NCBI RefSeq assembly: GCF_010093185.1
Contig: NZ_PDWL01000006.1
Coordinates: 96,969-160,968 of the forward strand
DNA: 64,000 nt
Direction: 5' to 3'
Source: Pseudoxanthomonas jiangsuensis
Lineage (GTDB): Bacteria; Pseudomonadota; Gammaproteobacteria; Xanthomonadales; Xanthomonadaceae
Shown: positions 29,041-38,315 of the stretch, one piece after another
Position numbering within the stretch: position 1 is the stretch's first letter
Layout of the letters: each line of letters starts with the position of its first letter
The notes under the pieces: model-generated
What the model saw: only the letters and a program-made list of their open reading frames with translations
Told to the model about the DNA's origin: nothing
The model's database searches: none
Made by a program: the position numbers and the translations under genes

Positions 29041-31596
29041 ATGAAAAACACAGGCAATCGCGGCGGCAAGGCCGCGGGCGGCGCAGGCCGCAAAGGGACC
29101 GGCAAGGCCGGCACGTCTGCCAAGGACGGCGCGTCGCGCGCGGCCAAGCCGGCCGGCAAGCGCCCGGGCGCGGCCAAGCTGCCGCCGTGGATGCCCGAGC
29201 CGCCGGCGGCCGCGGCCAGGCCCGGGTCGCGTGCCGCCAAGGGCGGCCGCGATCCCGGCCAGGCGTCCGCCGCGCCGCCGCGCAAGGCCGCGGCCGCGCG
29301 AACGGCCTTCCACGATCCGCACGCCGCGCGCGAGGCCGACCGCTACGCCAATCCCATCGCCAGCCGCGAGGCGATCCTGGCGACCCTGGACGCGGCCGAC
29401 GGCCCGCGCACCGCCGAGGAACTGGCGCAGCTGCTCGGCCTGGCCGAGCCCGAGCGTTTCGACGCCCTCGGCAAGCGCCTGGGGGCGATGGTCCGCGACG
29501 GCCAGCTGGTGCAGAACCGCCGCGGCGGCTTCGCCCCGGTGGCGGCCACCGATCTGGTCTCCGGCACGGTGATCGCCAACCCCAACGGCTTCGGCTTCCT
29601 GCGCCCGGATGCGGGCGGCGGCGACGACCTGTTCCTGCCGCCGTTCGAGATGCGCAAGGTCATGCACGGCGACCGGGTGCTGGCCAACGTCACCGGCATC
29701 GACCGGAGCGGCCGGCGCGAGGGCAGCGTCGCCCGCGTGCTCGAGCGTGGCGTGACCCGCCTGATCGGCAACTTCGGCACCGAGGCCGGGATCAGCTTCG
29801 TGGTGCCCGACGACAAGCGCCTCCAGCGCAACATCCAGGTGCCGCCCGACGCCACCGGCGGCGCCCGCGAGGGCCAGCTGGTGGTGTGCGAGCTGACCCA
29901 GCCGCCGGACGCACGGCGCCCGCCGATCGGCAAGGTGATCGCGGTGCTGGGCGACAAGCTCACGCCCTCGCTGGTGGTGGAGGCGGCGATCCACGGCCAC
30001 GACCTGCCGCACGAGTTCCCGCCGGCGGTGCTGGACGAGGCCACCGCGGTGCCGCTGACGGTGGAACCGTCGATGGTCGGCGACCGGGTCGACCTGCGGG
30101 CGACGCCGCTGGTGACCATCGACGGCGAGGACGCCAAGGACTTCGACGACGCGGTGTATTGCGAGCCCAACCGCCAGGGCTTCCGCCTGGTGGTGGCGAT
30201 CGCCGACGTCTCCCACTACGTGCGCCCGGGAACGCCGCTGGACGAGGAGGCGCAGAAGCGCGCGACCTCGGTCTACTTCCCCGGCTACGTGGTGCCGATG
30301 CTGCCGGAGACCCTGTCCAACGGCATCTGCTCGCTGAACCCGAAGGTCGACCGCATGTGCTTCGTCTGCGACATGCAGGTGGACCGCGAGGGCGAGGTGG
30401 TGCGTTCGAAGTTCTACGAGGCGGTGATGAACTCGCACGCGCGCCTGACCTACACCCAGGTGTGGAAGGCGGTGGGCGAGGACGACGCCGAGGCGCAGGC
30501 GCAGATCGGCCCGGCGCTGCTGCCGCAGGTGCAGCGCCTGCACCAGCTCTACCAGGTGCTGGCCAAGGCGCGCGCGCGGCGCGGCGCGATCGAGTTCGAG
30601 ACCTCCGAGGTGCGCTTCGTCCTGGACAACCGCGGCGAGGTCACCCAGGCCGGGATGCTGGTGCGCAACGACGCGCACAAGCTGATCGAGGAATGCATGA
30701 TCGCCGCCAACGTCGAAGCGGCGCGACACCTGCTCAAGGCCGGAATCCCGGCGCCGTACCGGATCCACGAGAAGCCGCCGGAGGCCAAGTACGCCGACCT
30801 GCTGGAGTTCCTCAAGGAGTTCAAGCTGTCGATGCCGGCCTGGAGCAAGGTCGTCCCGGGCGACTACACCCGGCTGCTGAAGAAGGTGCGCGAGCGCCCG
30901 GACGCGGCCCTGCTGGAGTCGGTGCTGCTGCGTAGCCAGAGCCTGGCGGTGTACTCGCCGGACAACGCCGGCCACTTCGGCCTGGCGCTGGACGCCTACG
31001 CCCACTTCACCTCGCCGATCCGGCGCTACCCGGACCTGCTGGTGCATCGGGCCCTCAAGTACGCGCTGGCCACGAAGAAGCCTGGCCCGCTGGTGCAGCG
31101 CGCGATCGAGTACGCGCTCAACAGGAAGAAGGGCGTTGAGGACTACCAGTATTCGCCGCGCGACATGGCCGCGCTGGCTTTGCAGTGCTCCGAGCGCGAG
31201 CGCCGCGCCGACGAGGCCGAGCGCGAGGTCGACGAGCGTTTCCGCGCGGCATGGATGGAGCAGCACGTCGGCGGCCGGTTCGACGGCGTGATCAGCGGGG
31301 TGACCAGCTTCGGCCTGTTCGTGGAGCTGGACCAATCCAAGGTCAACGGCCTGGTCCACGTCACCCAGCTGCCGCACGACTACTACCACTTCGATCCGGT
31401 GCGCAAGACGCTTTCGGGCGAGCGCCGGGGGATGCAGTTCCGGCTCGGCGACCGGGTCCGGATCATCGTGCTCAAGGCCAGCCTCGAGGAGCGCAAGATC
31501 GACTTCCGCCTGGTCGAGGAGAAGGAGGCCGACACCGGCCTGCCGCCTCCGCCGCCGCGCGGGCAGCCGGCGAAGCGGGCCAAGCAGAAGTATTGA
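29041..31596 (+). CDS. rnr: Ribonuclease R
   Basis: 3'-5' exoribonuclease of the RNB family that degrades structured RNA. The 851-residue product has winged-helix and cold-shock domains (about 100-320) and an RNB catalytic core with IDGEDAKDFDDAVY (about 360-373; the Asp cluster binds metal). It also has AHFTSPIRRYPDLLVHR, a C-terminal S1 domain (about 740-825; FDGVISGVTSFGLFVEL) and a basic tail. An Ala/Lys/Gly/Pro-rich stretch of about 95 residues precedes the normal family start (DRYANPIASREAIL) and is absent from E. coli RNase R. The 7-base gap to the next gene suggests co-transcription. Confidence 0.97.
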   Translation: MKNTGNRGGKAAGGAGRKGTGKAGTSAKDGASRAAKPAGKRPGAAKLPPWMPEPPAAAARPGSRAAKGGRDPGQASAAPPRKAAAARTAFHDPHAAREADRYANPIASREAILATLDAADGPRTAEELAQLLGLAEPERFDALGKRLGAMVRDGQLVQNRRGGFAPVAATDLVSGTVIANPNGFGFLRPDAGGGDDLFLPPFEMRKVMHGDRVLANVTGIDRSGRREGSVARVLERGVTRLIGNFGTEAGISFVVPDDKRLQRNIQVPPDATGGAREGQLVVCELTQPPDARRPPIGKVIAVLGDKLTPSLVVEAAIHGHDLPHEFPPAVLDEATAVPLTVEPSMVGDRVDLRATPLVTIDGEDAKDFDDAVYCEPNRQGFRLVVAIADVSHYVRPGTPLDEEAQKRATSVYFPGYVVPMLPETLSNGICSLNPKVDRMCFVCDMQVDREGEVVRSKFYEAVMNSHARLTYTQVWKAVGEDDAEAQAQIGPALLPQVQRLHQLYQVLAKARARRGAIEFETSEVRFVLDNRGEVTQAGMLVRNDAHKLIEECMIAANVEAARHLLKAGIPAPYRIHEKPPEAKYADLLEFLKEFKLSMPAWSKVVPGDYTRLLKKVRERPDAALLESVLLRSQSLAVYSPDNAGHFGLALDAYAHFTSPIRRYPDLLVHRALKYALATKKPGPLVQRAIEYALNRKKGVEDYQYSPRDMAALALQCSERERRADEAEREVDERFRAAWMEQHVGGRFDGVISGVTSFGLFVELDQSKVNGLVHVTQLPHDYYHFDPVRKTLSGERRGMQFRLGDRVRIIVLKASLEERKIDFRLVEEKEADTGLPPPPPRGQPAKRAKQKY

Positions 31597-31603
31597 GGTG
31601 GCA

Positions 31604-32122
31604 ATGGCCGGGACGGCGGGCGGAACGGGTGGGGATGACGGCGCTGCGCTGCCGGTGCATGCCGGCGGATGCCAGTGCGGCGCGGTCCGCTTCCGGGTCA
31701 CCGGGATGCTGGAGGACGCCTCGATCTGCCACTGCCGGATGTGTCAGAAGGCGTTCGGCGGGTACTACGCGCCGCTGGTCGGCACCCGCGGCGCGGTGCT
31801 GGAATGGACCCGCGGCGCGCCGGCGCACTACCAGTCGTCGAACCTTGTGCGGCGCGGCTTCTGCGCGGCCTGCGGCACGCCGTTGACCTACGAGGCTCCG
31901 GACGGGGTGGCGCTGGCGGCGGGCGCGTTCGACGACCCGGCGACTTTGCCGCCGCGGATCCAGTACGGAATCGAAGGGCGGCTGCCGTTCGTGGACGCAC
32001 TGACCACGCTGCCGGCGCGGCGCACCGAGGAGGACGAGGCCGCCGCGGAGTTCCTGTCGCGGATCGTCTCCTTCCAGCACCCGGACCACGACACGGCCGA
32101 CTGGCCGCCGCCGGGTCGCTGA
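31604..32122 (+). CDS. GFA-family (CENP-V/GFA) zinc protein
   Basis: A 172-residue member of the glutathione-dependent formaldehyde-activating family. Zinc-binding cysteines are in GGCQCGAVRF, ICHCRMCQKAFGG and FCAACGTPLTY, the full seven-cysteine pattern. Members form S-hydroxymethylglutathione from formaldehyde, but most homologues have no tested activity, so the function is provisional. The ATG at 31604 has GAGG five bases before it and was preferred over the GTG two codons upstream. It directly follows rnr. Confidence 0.88.
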   Translation: MAGTAGGTGGDDGAALPVHAGGCQCGAVRFRVTGMLEDASICHCRMCQKAFGGYYAPLVGTRGAVLEWTRGAPAHYQSSNLVRRGFCAACGTPLTYEAPDGVALAAGAFDDPATLPPRIQYGIEGRLPFVDALTTLPARRTEEDEAAAEFLSRIVSFQHPDHDTADWPPPGR

Positions 32123-32160
32123 CTCCGCTTCCGCGTTTTCCTGCCAGGTAGCCGGGACAC

Positions 32161-32277
32161 GGCAACGGCAAAGCAACGGCATCGGATTTGGCTGTCTTCG
32201 TGCCGAGCCGCGGCGAACCGGTCGTGTCGTGGCCGCTCCGGCGCACATCCCTGTGGGCACTCGCTACCGCGGGCATC
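32161..32277. repeat. Dispersed intergenic repeat B (copy 1)
   Basis: About 117 bases highly similar to 37054-37172 in this window. Shared blocks include GAGCCGCGGCGAACCGG, GTGTCGTGGCCGCTC and CACTCGCTACCGCGG. It contains short palindromes. It sits between the GFA gene and rlmB with no coding potential of its own, so it is a dispersed intergenic repeat of unknown type. Confidence 0.75.
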
Positions 32278-32390
32278 ATCCTTATCGAAGCAGTGGCAAT
32301 GGCCTCCTGGCAGGGTCAGCCGTGGCGACGGTCCGGGCGATGCCGGGGGCGGGTAGGCTCTGCCTGGCGCGCCCCGCCCGCACCGGCGGA

Positions 32391-32399
32391 TGCGATAAT
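32391..32399 (+). promoter_or_regulatory. rlmB promoter (extended -10)
   Basis: TGCGATAAT is an extended -10 (TG-N-GATAAT) located 27 bases before the rlmB ATG. No clear -35 is seen, as is common with extended -10 promoters. Confidence 0.5.
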
Positions 32400-32426
32400 G
32401 CCGGCCTTCCTCCGGCAGCCGCGTAC

Positions 32427-33173
32427 ATGAGCAGCAAGCAGAACCAGTGGGTCGTCGGCGTCAACGCCGTGGCTTCGGCCATCGAGAACGATGCCGAGCA
32501 CGTGCGCGAGGTGCTGGTCGAATCCGGCGCCCGCAACCCGCGGCTGGTCGAGATCGAGGAGCAGGCCCGGCGCCGCGGGATCGAGGTGCGCAAGGTCGCC
32601 ACCCAGGCGCTGGACGGCATCGGCGGCCAGGTCCGCCACCAGGGCGTCGCCGCCCGCTACGCCGCCGCGAAGACCTGGGACGAGCACGAACTGGCCGGCC
32701 TGGTCGAAGCGGCCGGGGGCAAGGCCCTGCTGCTGGTGCTGGACGGCGTCCAAGACCCGCACAACCTCGGCGCCTGCCTGCGCAGCGCCGCGGCCGCCGG
32801 CGCCACCGCCGTGGTCATCCCCAAGGACAAGTCGGCGCCTGTCAACGCGACCGTGCGCAAGACCTCGGCCGGCGCCGCCGACCGCCTGCCGGTGGTGTCG
32901 GTGACCAACCTCTCGCGCACCCTGCGCGAACTGCAGAAGCTGGGCGTGTGGATCTACGGCCTGGCCGGCGAGGCCGAGCCGAGCGTGTACGGCCTGGACC
33001 TGAAGGGCAACGTCGCCCTGGTCCTGGGCGGCGAGGCCGAGGGCCTGCGCCGGCTGACCCGCGAGCACTGCGACGGCCTGGTGCGGATCCCGATGCCCGG
33101 CGACATCGAGAGCCTGAACGTGTCCGTGGCCGCGGGCGTATGCCTGTTCGAGGCGGTGCGCCAGCGGTCCTGA
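32427..33173 (+). CDS. rlmB: 23S rRNA 2'-O-methyltransferase RlmB
   Basis: SPOUT-class enzyme that methylates the ribose of G2251 in E. coli 23S rRNA numbering. The 248-residue product has an N-terminal substrate-binding domain (VVGVNAVASAIE) and the SPOUT knot motifs LLVLDGVQDPHNLGACLRSA, VLGGEAEGLRRLTREHCD and SLNVSVAAGVCLFEAVRQR. The start MSSKQNQWVVGVNAV fits the family; upstream in-frame codons lie in the intergenic repeat and promoter. In E. coli rlmB also lies beside rnr; here they are separated only by the GFA gene and repeat B. Confidence 0.97.
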   Translation: MSSKQNQWVVGVNAVASAIENDAEHVREVLVESGARNPRLVEIEEQARRRGIEVRKVATQALDGIGGQVRHQGVAARYAAAKTWDEHELAGLVEAAGGKALLLVLDGVQDPHNLGACLRSAAAAGATAVVIPKDKSAPVNATVRKTSAGAADRLPVVSVTNLSRTLRELQKLGVWIYGLAGEAEPSVYGLDLKGNVALVLGGEAEGLRRLTREHCDGLVRIPMPGDIESLNVSVAAGVCLFEAVRQRS

Positions 33174-33210
33174 GGCCGCCGCGCGCGACGGACACGCTGG
33201 GGGCGTGACG

Positions 33211-36200
33211 ATGTCGGAAGCAGGGTCGCCGCGCACACCGCGGCATCCCACCAGGCAGGGCGCCGCGCGCGCGGCCGCGGCCGCCGTCGTCGCGGCCGTG
33301 GTCCTGCTATGCGCCGGCCTGGCGATGCAGCCTGCGCCGGCCACGGCGCGGGCTGCCGATGACGCGAAGGCGACGCCGGCGAAGGCCGCGCCGCGCGGCA
33401 GCGCACAGGCCGGCACGCCGCCCCTGCGCGACTACGCCATCGATGCCTGGACCACCCGCAACGGCCTGCCGCACAACTCGCTGCGCGACATCGCCCAGAC
33501 CCCGGAGGGCTACCTCTGGTTCGCCACCTGGGAGGGCGTGGTCCGCTACAACGGCGTGGCTTTCACCGTGTTCGACCGCGGCAGCCAGCCCGGCCTGCGC
33601 GACAACGGCGTCGGCGCGCTGTACGTGGATCCGGCTGGGCGGCTGTGGCTGAGCGATTCGCGCGGCAACCTCGGTCGCCTGGAGGCGGACGGGCAGTGGC
33701 GCTTCTCCGCCCGCAGCGCCGACTGGCCGCAGGTGCTGGTCCACGACCTGGCGATGGACCGGCAGGGACGGATGTGGCTGCTGTTCGAAGGCCGGGGCCT
33801 GGGCTGCGTGCATCCGGACGGACGCTTCGAATACTTCGACCCGCCGCCGCAGATGCCCTTGCAGGCCAGTTTCCCGCACATGGCGGTGGATGCCGCGGGG
33901 CGGGTCTGGATCGGCACCCTGGAGGGGCTGGTGATGCGCGATGCCGGCGGCGGCTGGCACCGCTACGGTGCCGCGCACGGCCTGCCCGCCGGCCTGGTCT
34001 GGCCCTACCTGGCGCCGGACGGCACGGTCTGGCTGGCGGCCGAAGGCCACGTGTTCCGGCTCGAGGGCGAACGCGTGGTGCCCGCCTTCCTGCTGCCCGG
34101 TTCCGGGCACGTGACCACGATGCTGGTCGACCGCCACGGCGCGGTCTGGGTGGGCACCGAGAACCGTGGCGTGGCCCGGATCGGCGCGCACGGCATCGAG
34201 TGGCTGCGCCCGGGCGAGGTTCTGCCGCGCGGGCGCGTGGCCAGCCTGCTGGAGGATGCCGAGGGCAGTATCTGGATCGGCGCCAACGGTGGCCTGTTCC
34301 GCCTGCGCGAGACCCTGTTCACCGGCTGGACCGGGCGCGACGGTCTGGCCAGCGATTACGTGCGCGCGGTGTTCGAGGACCGCGACGGCGTGCTCTGGGT
34401 CGGCGACGGCGGCGGCCTGGACCGTCAGGACGCCGACGGCCGTTTCCGGCCCGTGCCGCTGCCGGGCGGCGGCGGCCAGCCGCCCTCCGTGCTGAGCTTG
34501 GCCCAGGGCATCGACGGCGACCTGTGGGTGGGCACCTTCGCAGACGGCGTGTACCGCCTGCGCGACGGCGCCCTGCACCGGCATTACGCCGCCGAGGAAG
34601 GGCTGCCGACCGGGCACGTGCGCGCGATCGGCGTCACCGCCGATGGCCGCGTCTGGATCAGCAGCCGCCGTGGCGTGGTCCGGGTCGACGACGACGGCGT
34701 GCACCCGCCGCCGCCGGTGCCCGGGCTGCCGCAGGGGCTGGTGACCGCGCTGGCCGGAATCGGCCAGGACCTGTGGATCGGCTCGGTCGAGGGCGCCAGC
34801 GTCCTGCGCGGCGATCGGGTGGAACGGATCGACCTGGAGGCCGCCGGCGGCGGCGCGCGCTCGGTGTTCGGCTTCCAGGCGGTGGGCGATGCGGTGTGGA
34901 TCGCCACCGACCGCGGCCTGTACCGCTGGCGCGGCGGCCGGGTGGCGCGGGTCGGGCTGGAACAGGGACTGGGCGTGGACGCGGTGTTCGCGCTGGTGCC
35001 CGACCGCCACGGCCAGGCCTGGATCAGCAGCAACCGCGGCGTGCTGCGGGTGCCGATGGCCGAGCTGGAGCAGGTCGCCGACGGCCGCGCCCCGCGCCTG
35101 GGCCAGGTGCGCCGGCACACCGAGATCGACGGCCTGCCCAGTTCGCAGGGCAACGGCAGCTCCTCGCCGGCGGCGATCCTGCGCCGCGACGGCAGCCTGT
35201 GGATCGCCACCGCCGCCGGCGTGGCCAGCGTCGCCCCGGCGCGGCTGCCGCGATATCTGGACCGGCCGCCGCCGCCGGTGGTGATCGAGTCGGTGTGGCG
35301 CGACGGCCGCGCGGTGGACTGGCGGGTGCAGCATGCGCTGGCCGGCGGCGGCCGCATCCAGGTCGCCTACGCCGGCCTGAGCTACCTGCTCCCGGAGCGG
35401 ATCCGCTACCGCACCCGGCTGCTGGGCCTGGACCAGGACTGGATCGAGCGCGGCACCCAGCGCAACGTCGAGTTCATGGGCCTGGCCCCGGGCGACTACG
35501 TGCTGGAGGTGGCGGCCGCGCACCCGGAAGGCGAGTGGACGCTGCAGCCGGCGCAGTGGCCCTTCAGCGTGCGCCCGCTGTGGTGGCAGAGGCTGGACGT
35601 GCGCATCGGCGCGGCACTGGCGGTGCTGCTGGCCCTGGCCCTGGCCTACCAGGTGCGGGTGCGACGCTACCACGCCCGCAGCGTGCGCCTGCAGCAGCTG
35701 GTGGATGCGCGTACCGCCGACCTGCAGGCCCAGGCGCAGCGCCTGGTCGCCGCCGACCGCGAGCGCACCGAACTGCTGGAACGGCTGCGCGAACAGGCCG
35801 AGGCCTACGGCCGCCAGGCGCGCGAGGACGCGCTGACCGGGCTGCCCAACCGCCGTCATTTCGACGAAGTCCTGGCCCGCGACTTCGCCCTGGCCCGGCG
35901 CGGCGGCCACCCGCTGTGCCTGGCGCTGCTGGACATCGACCATTTCAAGCGGATCAACGACACCTGGTCGCACGGCGTCGGCGACCAGGTCCTGCGCGAG
36001 GCGGCGCAGGTGATGGCGGCGCAGTGCCGCGGCTCGGACCTGCTGGCGCGGCTGGGCGGCGAGGAATTCGCCCTGCTGCTGCCGGACACCCTGCTGGAGG
36101 AGGCGCAGCTGGTGTGCGAGCGCCTGCACGCCCACTTCCGCGCGCACGCAGGCTGGGCCGGGATCGAGGGCCTGCGGGTGAGTTTCAGCCTGGGCGTGGT

Positions 36201-36303
36201 CGCGCGGCGCGACGACGACACCCCGGAAAGCCTGGTGGAACGCGCCGACGCGGCCCTGTACCGGGCCAAGGACGGCGGCCGCGACCGGGTCGAGGTCGGC
36301 TGA
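33211..36303 (+). CDS. Beta-propeller (Reg_prop) membrane diguanylate cyclase
   Basis: A large signalling protein of 1030 residues. An N-terminal hydrophobic segment (about 20-42) leads to a periplasmic sensor of repeated two-component regulator propeller blades (about 75-690; repeats such as GYLWFATWEGVVRY, RVWIGTLEGLV, DLWVGTFADGVYRL). A Y_Y_Y domain (about 700-785), a transmembrane helix (about 800-818) and a coiled coil follow. The cytoplasmic GGDEF domain has GGEEF at about 950-954 and an intact RGSD inhibition site before it, so it should make c-di-GMP. The ligand is unknown. An in-frame GTG two codons upstream is an alternative start. It ends nine bases from convergent rnt. Confidence 0.93.
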   Translation: MSEAGSPRTPRHPTRQGAARAAAAAVVAAVVLLCAGLAMQPAPATARAADDAKATPAKAAPRGSAQAGTPPLRDYAIDAWTTRNGLPHNSLRDIAQTPEGYLWFATWEGVVRYNGVAFTVFDRGSQPGLRDNGVGALYVDPAGRLWLSDSRGNLGRLEADGQWRFSARSADWPQVLVHDLAMDRQGRMWLLFEGRGLGCVHPDGRFEYFDPPPQMPLQASFPHMAVDAAGRVWIGTLEGLVMRDAGGGWHRYGAAHGLPAGLVWPYLAPDGTVWLAAEGHVFRLEGERVVPAFLLPGSGHVTTMLVDRHGAVWVGTENRGVARIGAHGIEWLRPGEVLPRGRVASLLEDAEGSIWIGANGGLFRLRETLFTGWTGRDGLASDYVRAVFEDRDGVLWVGDGGGLDRQDADGRFRPVPLPGGGGQPPSVLSLAQGIDGDLWVGTFADGVYRLRDGALHRHYAAEEGLPTGHVRAIGVTADGRVWISSRRGVVRVDDDGVHPPPPVPGLPQGLVTALAGIGQDLWIGSVEGASVLRGDRVERIDLEAAGGGARSVFGFQAVGDAVWIATDRGLYRWRGGRVARVGLEQGLGVDAVFALVPDRHGQAWISSNRGVLRVPMAELEQVADGRAPRLGQVRRHTEIDGLPSSQGNGSSSPAAILRRDGSLWIATAAGVASVAPARLPRYLDRPPPPVVIESVWRDGRAVDWRVQHALAGGGRIQVAYAGLSYLLPERIRYRTRLLGLDQDWIERGTQRNVEFMGLAPGDYVLEVAAAHPEGEWTLQPAQWPFSVRPLWWQRLDVRIGAALAVLLALALAYQVRVRRYHARSVRLQQLVDARTADLQAQAQRLVAADRERTELLERLREQAEAYGRQAREDALTGLPNRRHFDEVLARDFALARRGGHPLCLALLDIDHFKRINDTWSHGVGDQVLREAAQVMAAQCRGSDLLARLGGEEFALLLPDTLLEEAQLVCERLHAHFRAHAGWAGIEGLRVSFSLGVVARRDDDTPESLVERADAALYRAKDGGRDRVEVG

Positions 36304-36312
36304 GCGAGCGGC

Positions 36313-36978
36313 TCAGCCCGGCAGGGGCGAGGGCCAGGCGTTGGCGATGCGGCAGAACAGACGCGCGGTCTGCTCGGCGTCGTACACCGCCGAATGCGCG
36401 TCCTCGGCGTTCCAGTCGAAGCCGGCCGCGTGCATGGCCCGCGCCAGCACGGTCTGGCCGTAGGCGATCCCGGCCAGGGTCACGGTGTCGAACACGCTGA
36501 AGGGATGGAACGGGTTGCGCTTGTGGCCGCTGCGGGCGACCGCGGCGTTGACGAAGTTCAGGTCGAAGTGGGCGTTGTGCCCGACCAGGATCGCGCGCTG
36601 GCAGCCGTGGCGGCGCACGGCGGCGCGGACGTGGTTGAACACGTAGCCGAGGCCGTCGCGCTCGGGCTTGGCCAGGCGGAAGGGATGGTCGAGGTCGATG
36701 CCGGTCACTTCCAGCGACTTGGGGTCGATCTCGGTGCCGGGGGCGGGGATGAAGTGGACGCTGACGGTCGGGCCGGGAACGAACAGGCCCTGGGCGTCCA
36801 GTTCGATCGGCACCGCGGCCATTTCCAGCAGGGCGTGGCGGTTCCAGTCGAAGCCGCCGGTCTCCACGTCCACCACCACCGGCAGGAAGCCGCGGAAGCG
36901 GCGGGCCATGGCGCCGGGCGGCGCGGCGGGTGCCTCGCCTTCGGCGTCGGTACTGGTGTCCAGATCGGTTTCGCTCAT
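36313..36978 (-). CDS. rnt: Ribonuclease T
   Basis: DEDDh 3'-5' exoribonuclease that trims the 3' ends of tRNA and other stable RNAs. The 221-residue product carries Exo [10 protein letters not shown], Exo [16 protein letters not shown] and Exo [14 protein letters not shown] (His and Asp of DEDDh). Length is in the family range. About 27 acidic/Ala-rich residues precede the conserved [14 protein letters not shown] start; initiation at an internal Met (residue 24) is possible. It is convergent with the diguanylate cyclase and preceded by the repeat-rich intergenic region. Confidence 0.95.
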   Translation of the reverse strand: MSETDLDTSTDAEGEAPAAPPGAMARRFRGFLPVVVDVETGGFDWNRHALLEMAAVPIELDAQGLFVPGPTVSVHFIPAPGTEIDPKSLEVTGIDLDHPFRLAKPERDGLGYVFNHVRAAVRRHGCQRAILVGHNAHFDLNFVNAAVARSGHKRNPFHPFSVFDTVTLAGIAYGQTVLARAMHAAGFDWNAEDAHSAVYDAEQTARLFCRIANAWPSPLPG

Positions 36979-37053
36979 GCGCGAAGGGTACTGTAGAGGC
37001 GCCTTGGCGGCGACCGGGAGGCATCCGCTGGGGGTGTGCGGCGTTCATGCTTG

Positions 37054-37172
37054 GGGCAACCGCAAAGGCATCGGGTCTGGCTGGCTTCGGACGGAGCCGC
37101 GGCGAACCGGCCGTGTCGTGGCCGCTCGGGCGCACATCCGTGTGCGCACTCGCTACCGCGGACATCCATGTC
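37054..37172. repeat. Dispersed intergenic repeat B (copy 2)
   Basis: Second copy of the repeat at 32161-32277, with scattered substitutions. It carries palindromes such as GCGCACATCC-GTGTGCGC and, just past it, GGACAT-CC-ATGTCC. It lies between rnt and hvfC. Confidence 0.75.
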
Positions 37173-37236
37173 CGCTGCCCCGACACAACCGGCCCGCCGC
37201 GTCTTCTGCGCGCTGGAAGTTCAGGGCTTCTATCAA

Positions 37237-37342
37237 CCGTCGTCCCGGCGAACGCCGGGACCCAGCGCCTTGCTTCTCTGCTTCGCCTTGCTCCTGGAAG
37301 GAGAGCAAAGACGCTGGGTCCCGGCGTTCGCCGGGACGACGG
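37237..37342. repeat. 31-bp perfect inverted repeat pair
   Basis: Two 31-base arms (37237-37267 and 37312-37342) are exact reverse complements, separated by 44 bases. Each arm is itself a palindrome around CCCGGCG-AA-CGCCGGG. The remaining bases of 36979-37562 outside the three repeats show no gene. No transposase is present, so this is a REP/MITE-like element. Confidence 0.85.
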
Positions 37343-37414
37343 TAGTGGGAAAGGCGCAGCAGAAGCCTGAAGAGCGGAAGCCCCCGAAGCGGTGAACTCC
37401 AAGTCCGCAGAGGC

Positions 37415-37521
37415 CGTCGTGCCTTGGGTCTGCGGGGCAAGTGGCACAGGGACGTGCCACGGCCGCGAGTTGCGGGCAGGAGGCCCGCCCGAGCGGTGCA
37501 CCGCAGACCCAAGGCACGGCG
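37415..37521. repeat. 21-bp inverted repeat with internal hairpin
   Basis: Arms at 37415-37435 and 37501-37521 are complementary with one mismatch (GCCTTGGGTCTGCGG against CCGCAGACCCAAGGC). A further hairpin GTGGCAC/GTGCCAC lies inside at 37441-37460. It is distinct in sequence from the two neighbouring repeats. Confidence 0.8.
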
Positions 37522-37562
37522 TTCCCTCCCGGAGCCAGCGCGTTTGCCCCACAGGGTGGCCC

Positions 37563-38315
37563 CTACCGCGGAACAGTGCCCAGCAAAGTCCCCTCGCCGC
37601 GCATGCGTTCGAGCATCGCCGCGCCCTGTTCGAGGAAGGCGGCGTCGGCGGCGACGCCGGCTTCTTCCGCCAGCGCCTGCAACTGGGCGCGGCCGCTGCG
37701 GCCGCCCTCCTGCAGGCGCTCGAGCAGGCGATGGACCAGCGGCGAGAGCGCGGCGAAGCGGGCGCGGCCCTCGGGGTCGCGGCGCACCAGCAACAGGGTC
37801 GGGGCCTCGGGCGCGGCCTGCGGCTGCCAGTCCGGGCCGATCCGTGGCACCGGCCAGGCATAGGCGAGCACGCGCAGGTACGGCGACGGCACCGGTACGG
37901 ACGCGAGCAGGTCGCCGTCCGGGTCGTGCGCCGGCAGCGGGCTGTCGTCGATCTGCACCGCCAGCTCGATCCACTCGTAATGCGCCAGTTCCGCCAGCCA
38001 AGGAGGATCGCCGCCGGCGTCGGCCGACTCCAGGTGGCGCAGGAACTCGCGCCCCAGTTCCGGGAACAGCGGCGTGCGGCTGGCGTGGCGGGCATAGAAG
38101 CGGCGCACCAGCGCCTTCCAGGCGTCCTCGCCCAGGGTCCGGCGGATCACCGGGAAGGTGCTGCCGAGCAGGCCGGCGATGTTGTTGAAGAACAGCTCGC
38201 GATACACCGCGATCCGCCGCGGCTCGATTCCCGCCGGCGCCGGATGGGCCTGCGGGTCGCGCAGGTGCGCGGCGAAGGCGGCCTGCTGCCGGCGGAAGTC
38301 GCCGGCCTCAGCCAC
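37563..38315 (-). CDS. hvfC: HvfC/BufC-like DUF2063 protein
   Basis: A 250-residue DUF2063-family protein: [78 protein letters not shown]. It acts with the DUF692 enzyme as recognition or partner subunit in post-translational modification of Cys-containing RiPP precursors. The start is a GTG at 38315 that overlaps the hvfB stop by eight bases; the only upstream in-frame Met codes for an unrelated Cys-rich stretch inside hvfB and was rejected. It is the last gene of the hvfABC operon. Confidence 0.88.
   Translation of the reverse strand: MAEAGDFRRQQAAFAAHLRDPQAHPAPAGIEPRRIAVYRELFFNNIAGLLGSTFPVIRRTLGEDAWKALVRRFYARHASRTPLFPELGREFLRHLESADAGGDPPWLAELAHYEWIELAVQIDDSPLPAHDPDGDLLASVPVPSPYLRVLAYAWPVPRIGPDWQPQAAPEAPTLLLVRRDPEGRARFAALSPLVHRLLERLQEGGRSGRAQLQALAEEAGVAADAAFLEQGAAMLERMRGEGTLLGTVPR

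Noticed and set aside
37237..37342. The 31-bp inverted repeats as ends of an insertion sequence
   Set aside because: Only 44 bases lie between the arms and no transposase frame is present. The arms are self-palindromic, as in REP/MITE-like elements.
37153..38001. A frame joining part of hvfC with repeat sequence, suggesting a frameshifted gene
   Set aside because: The hvfC frame is intact from the GTG to its stop with DUF2063 motifs in order. The other frame is out of register and runs into the repeats.
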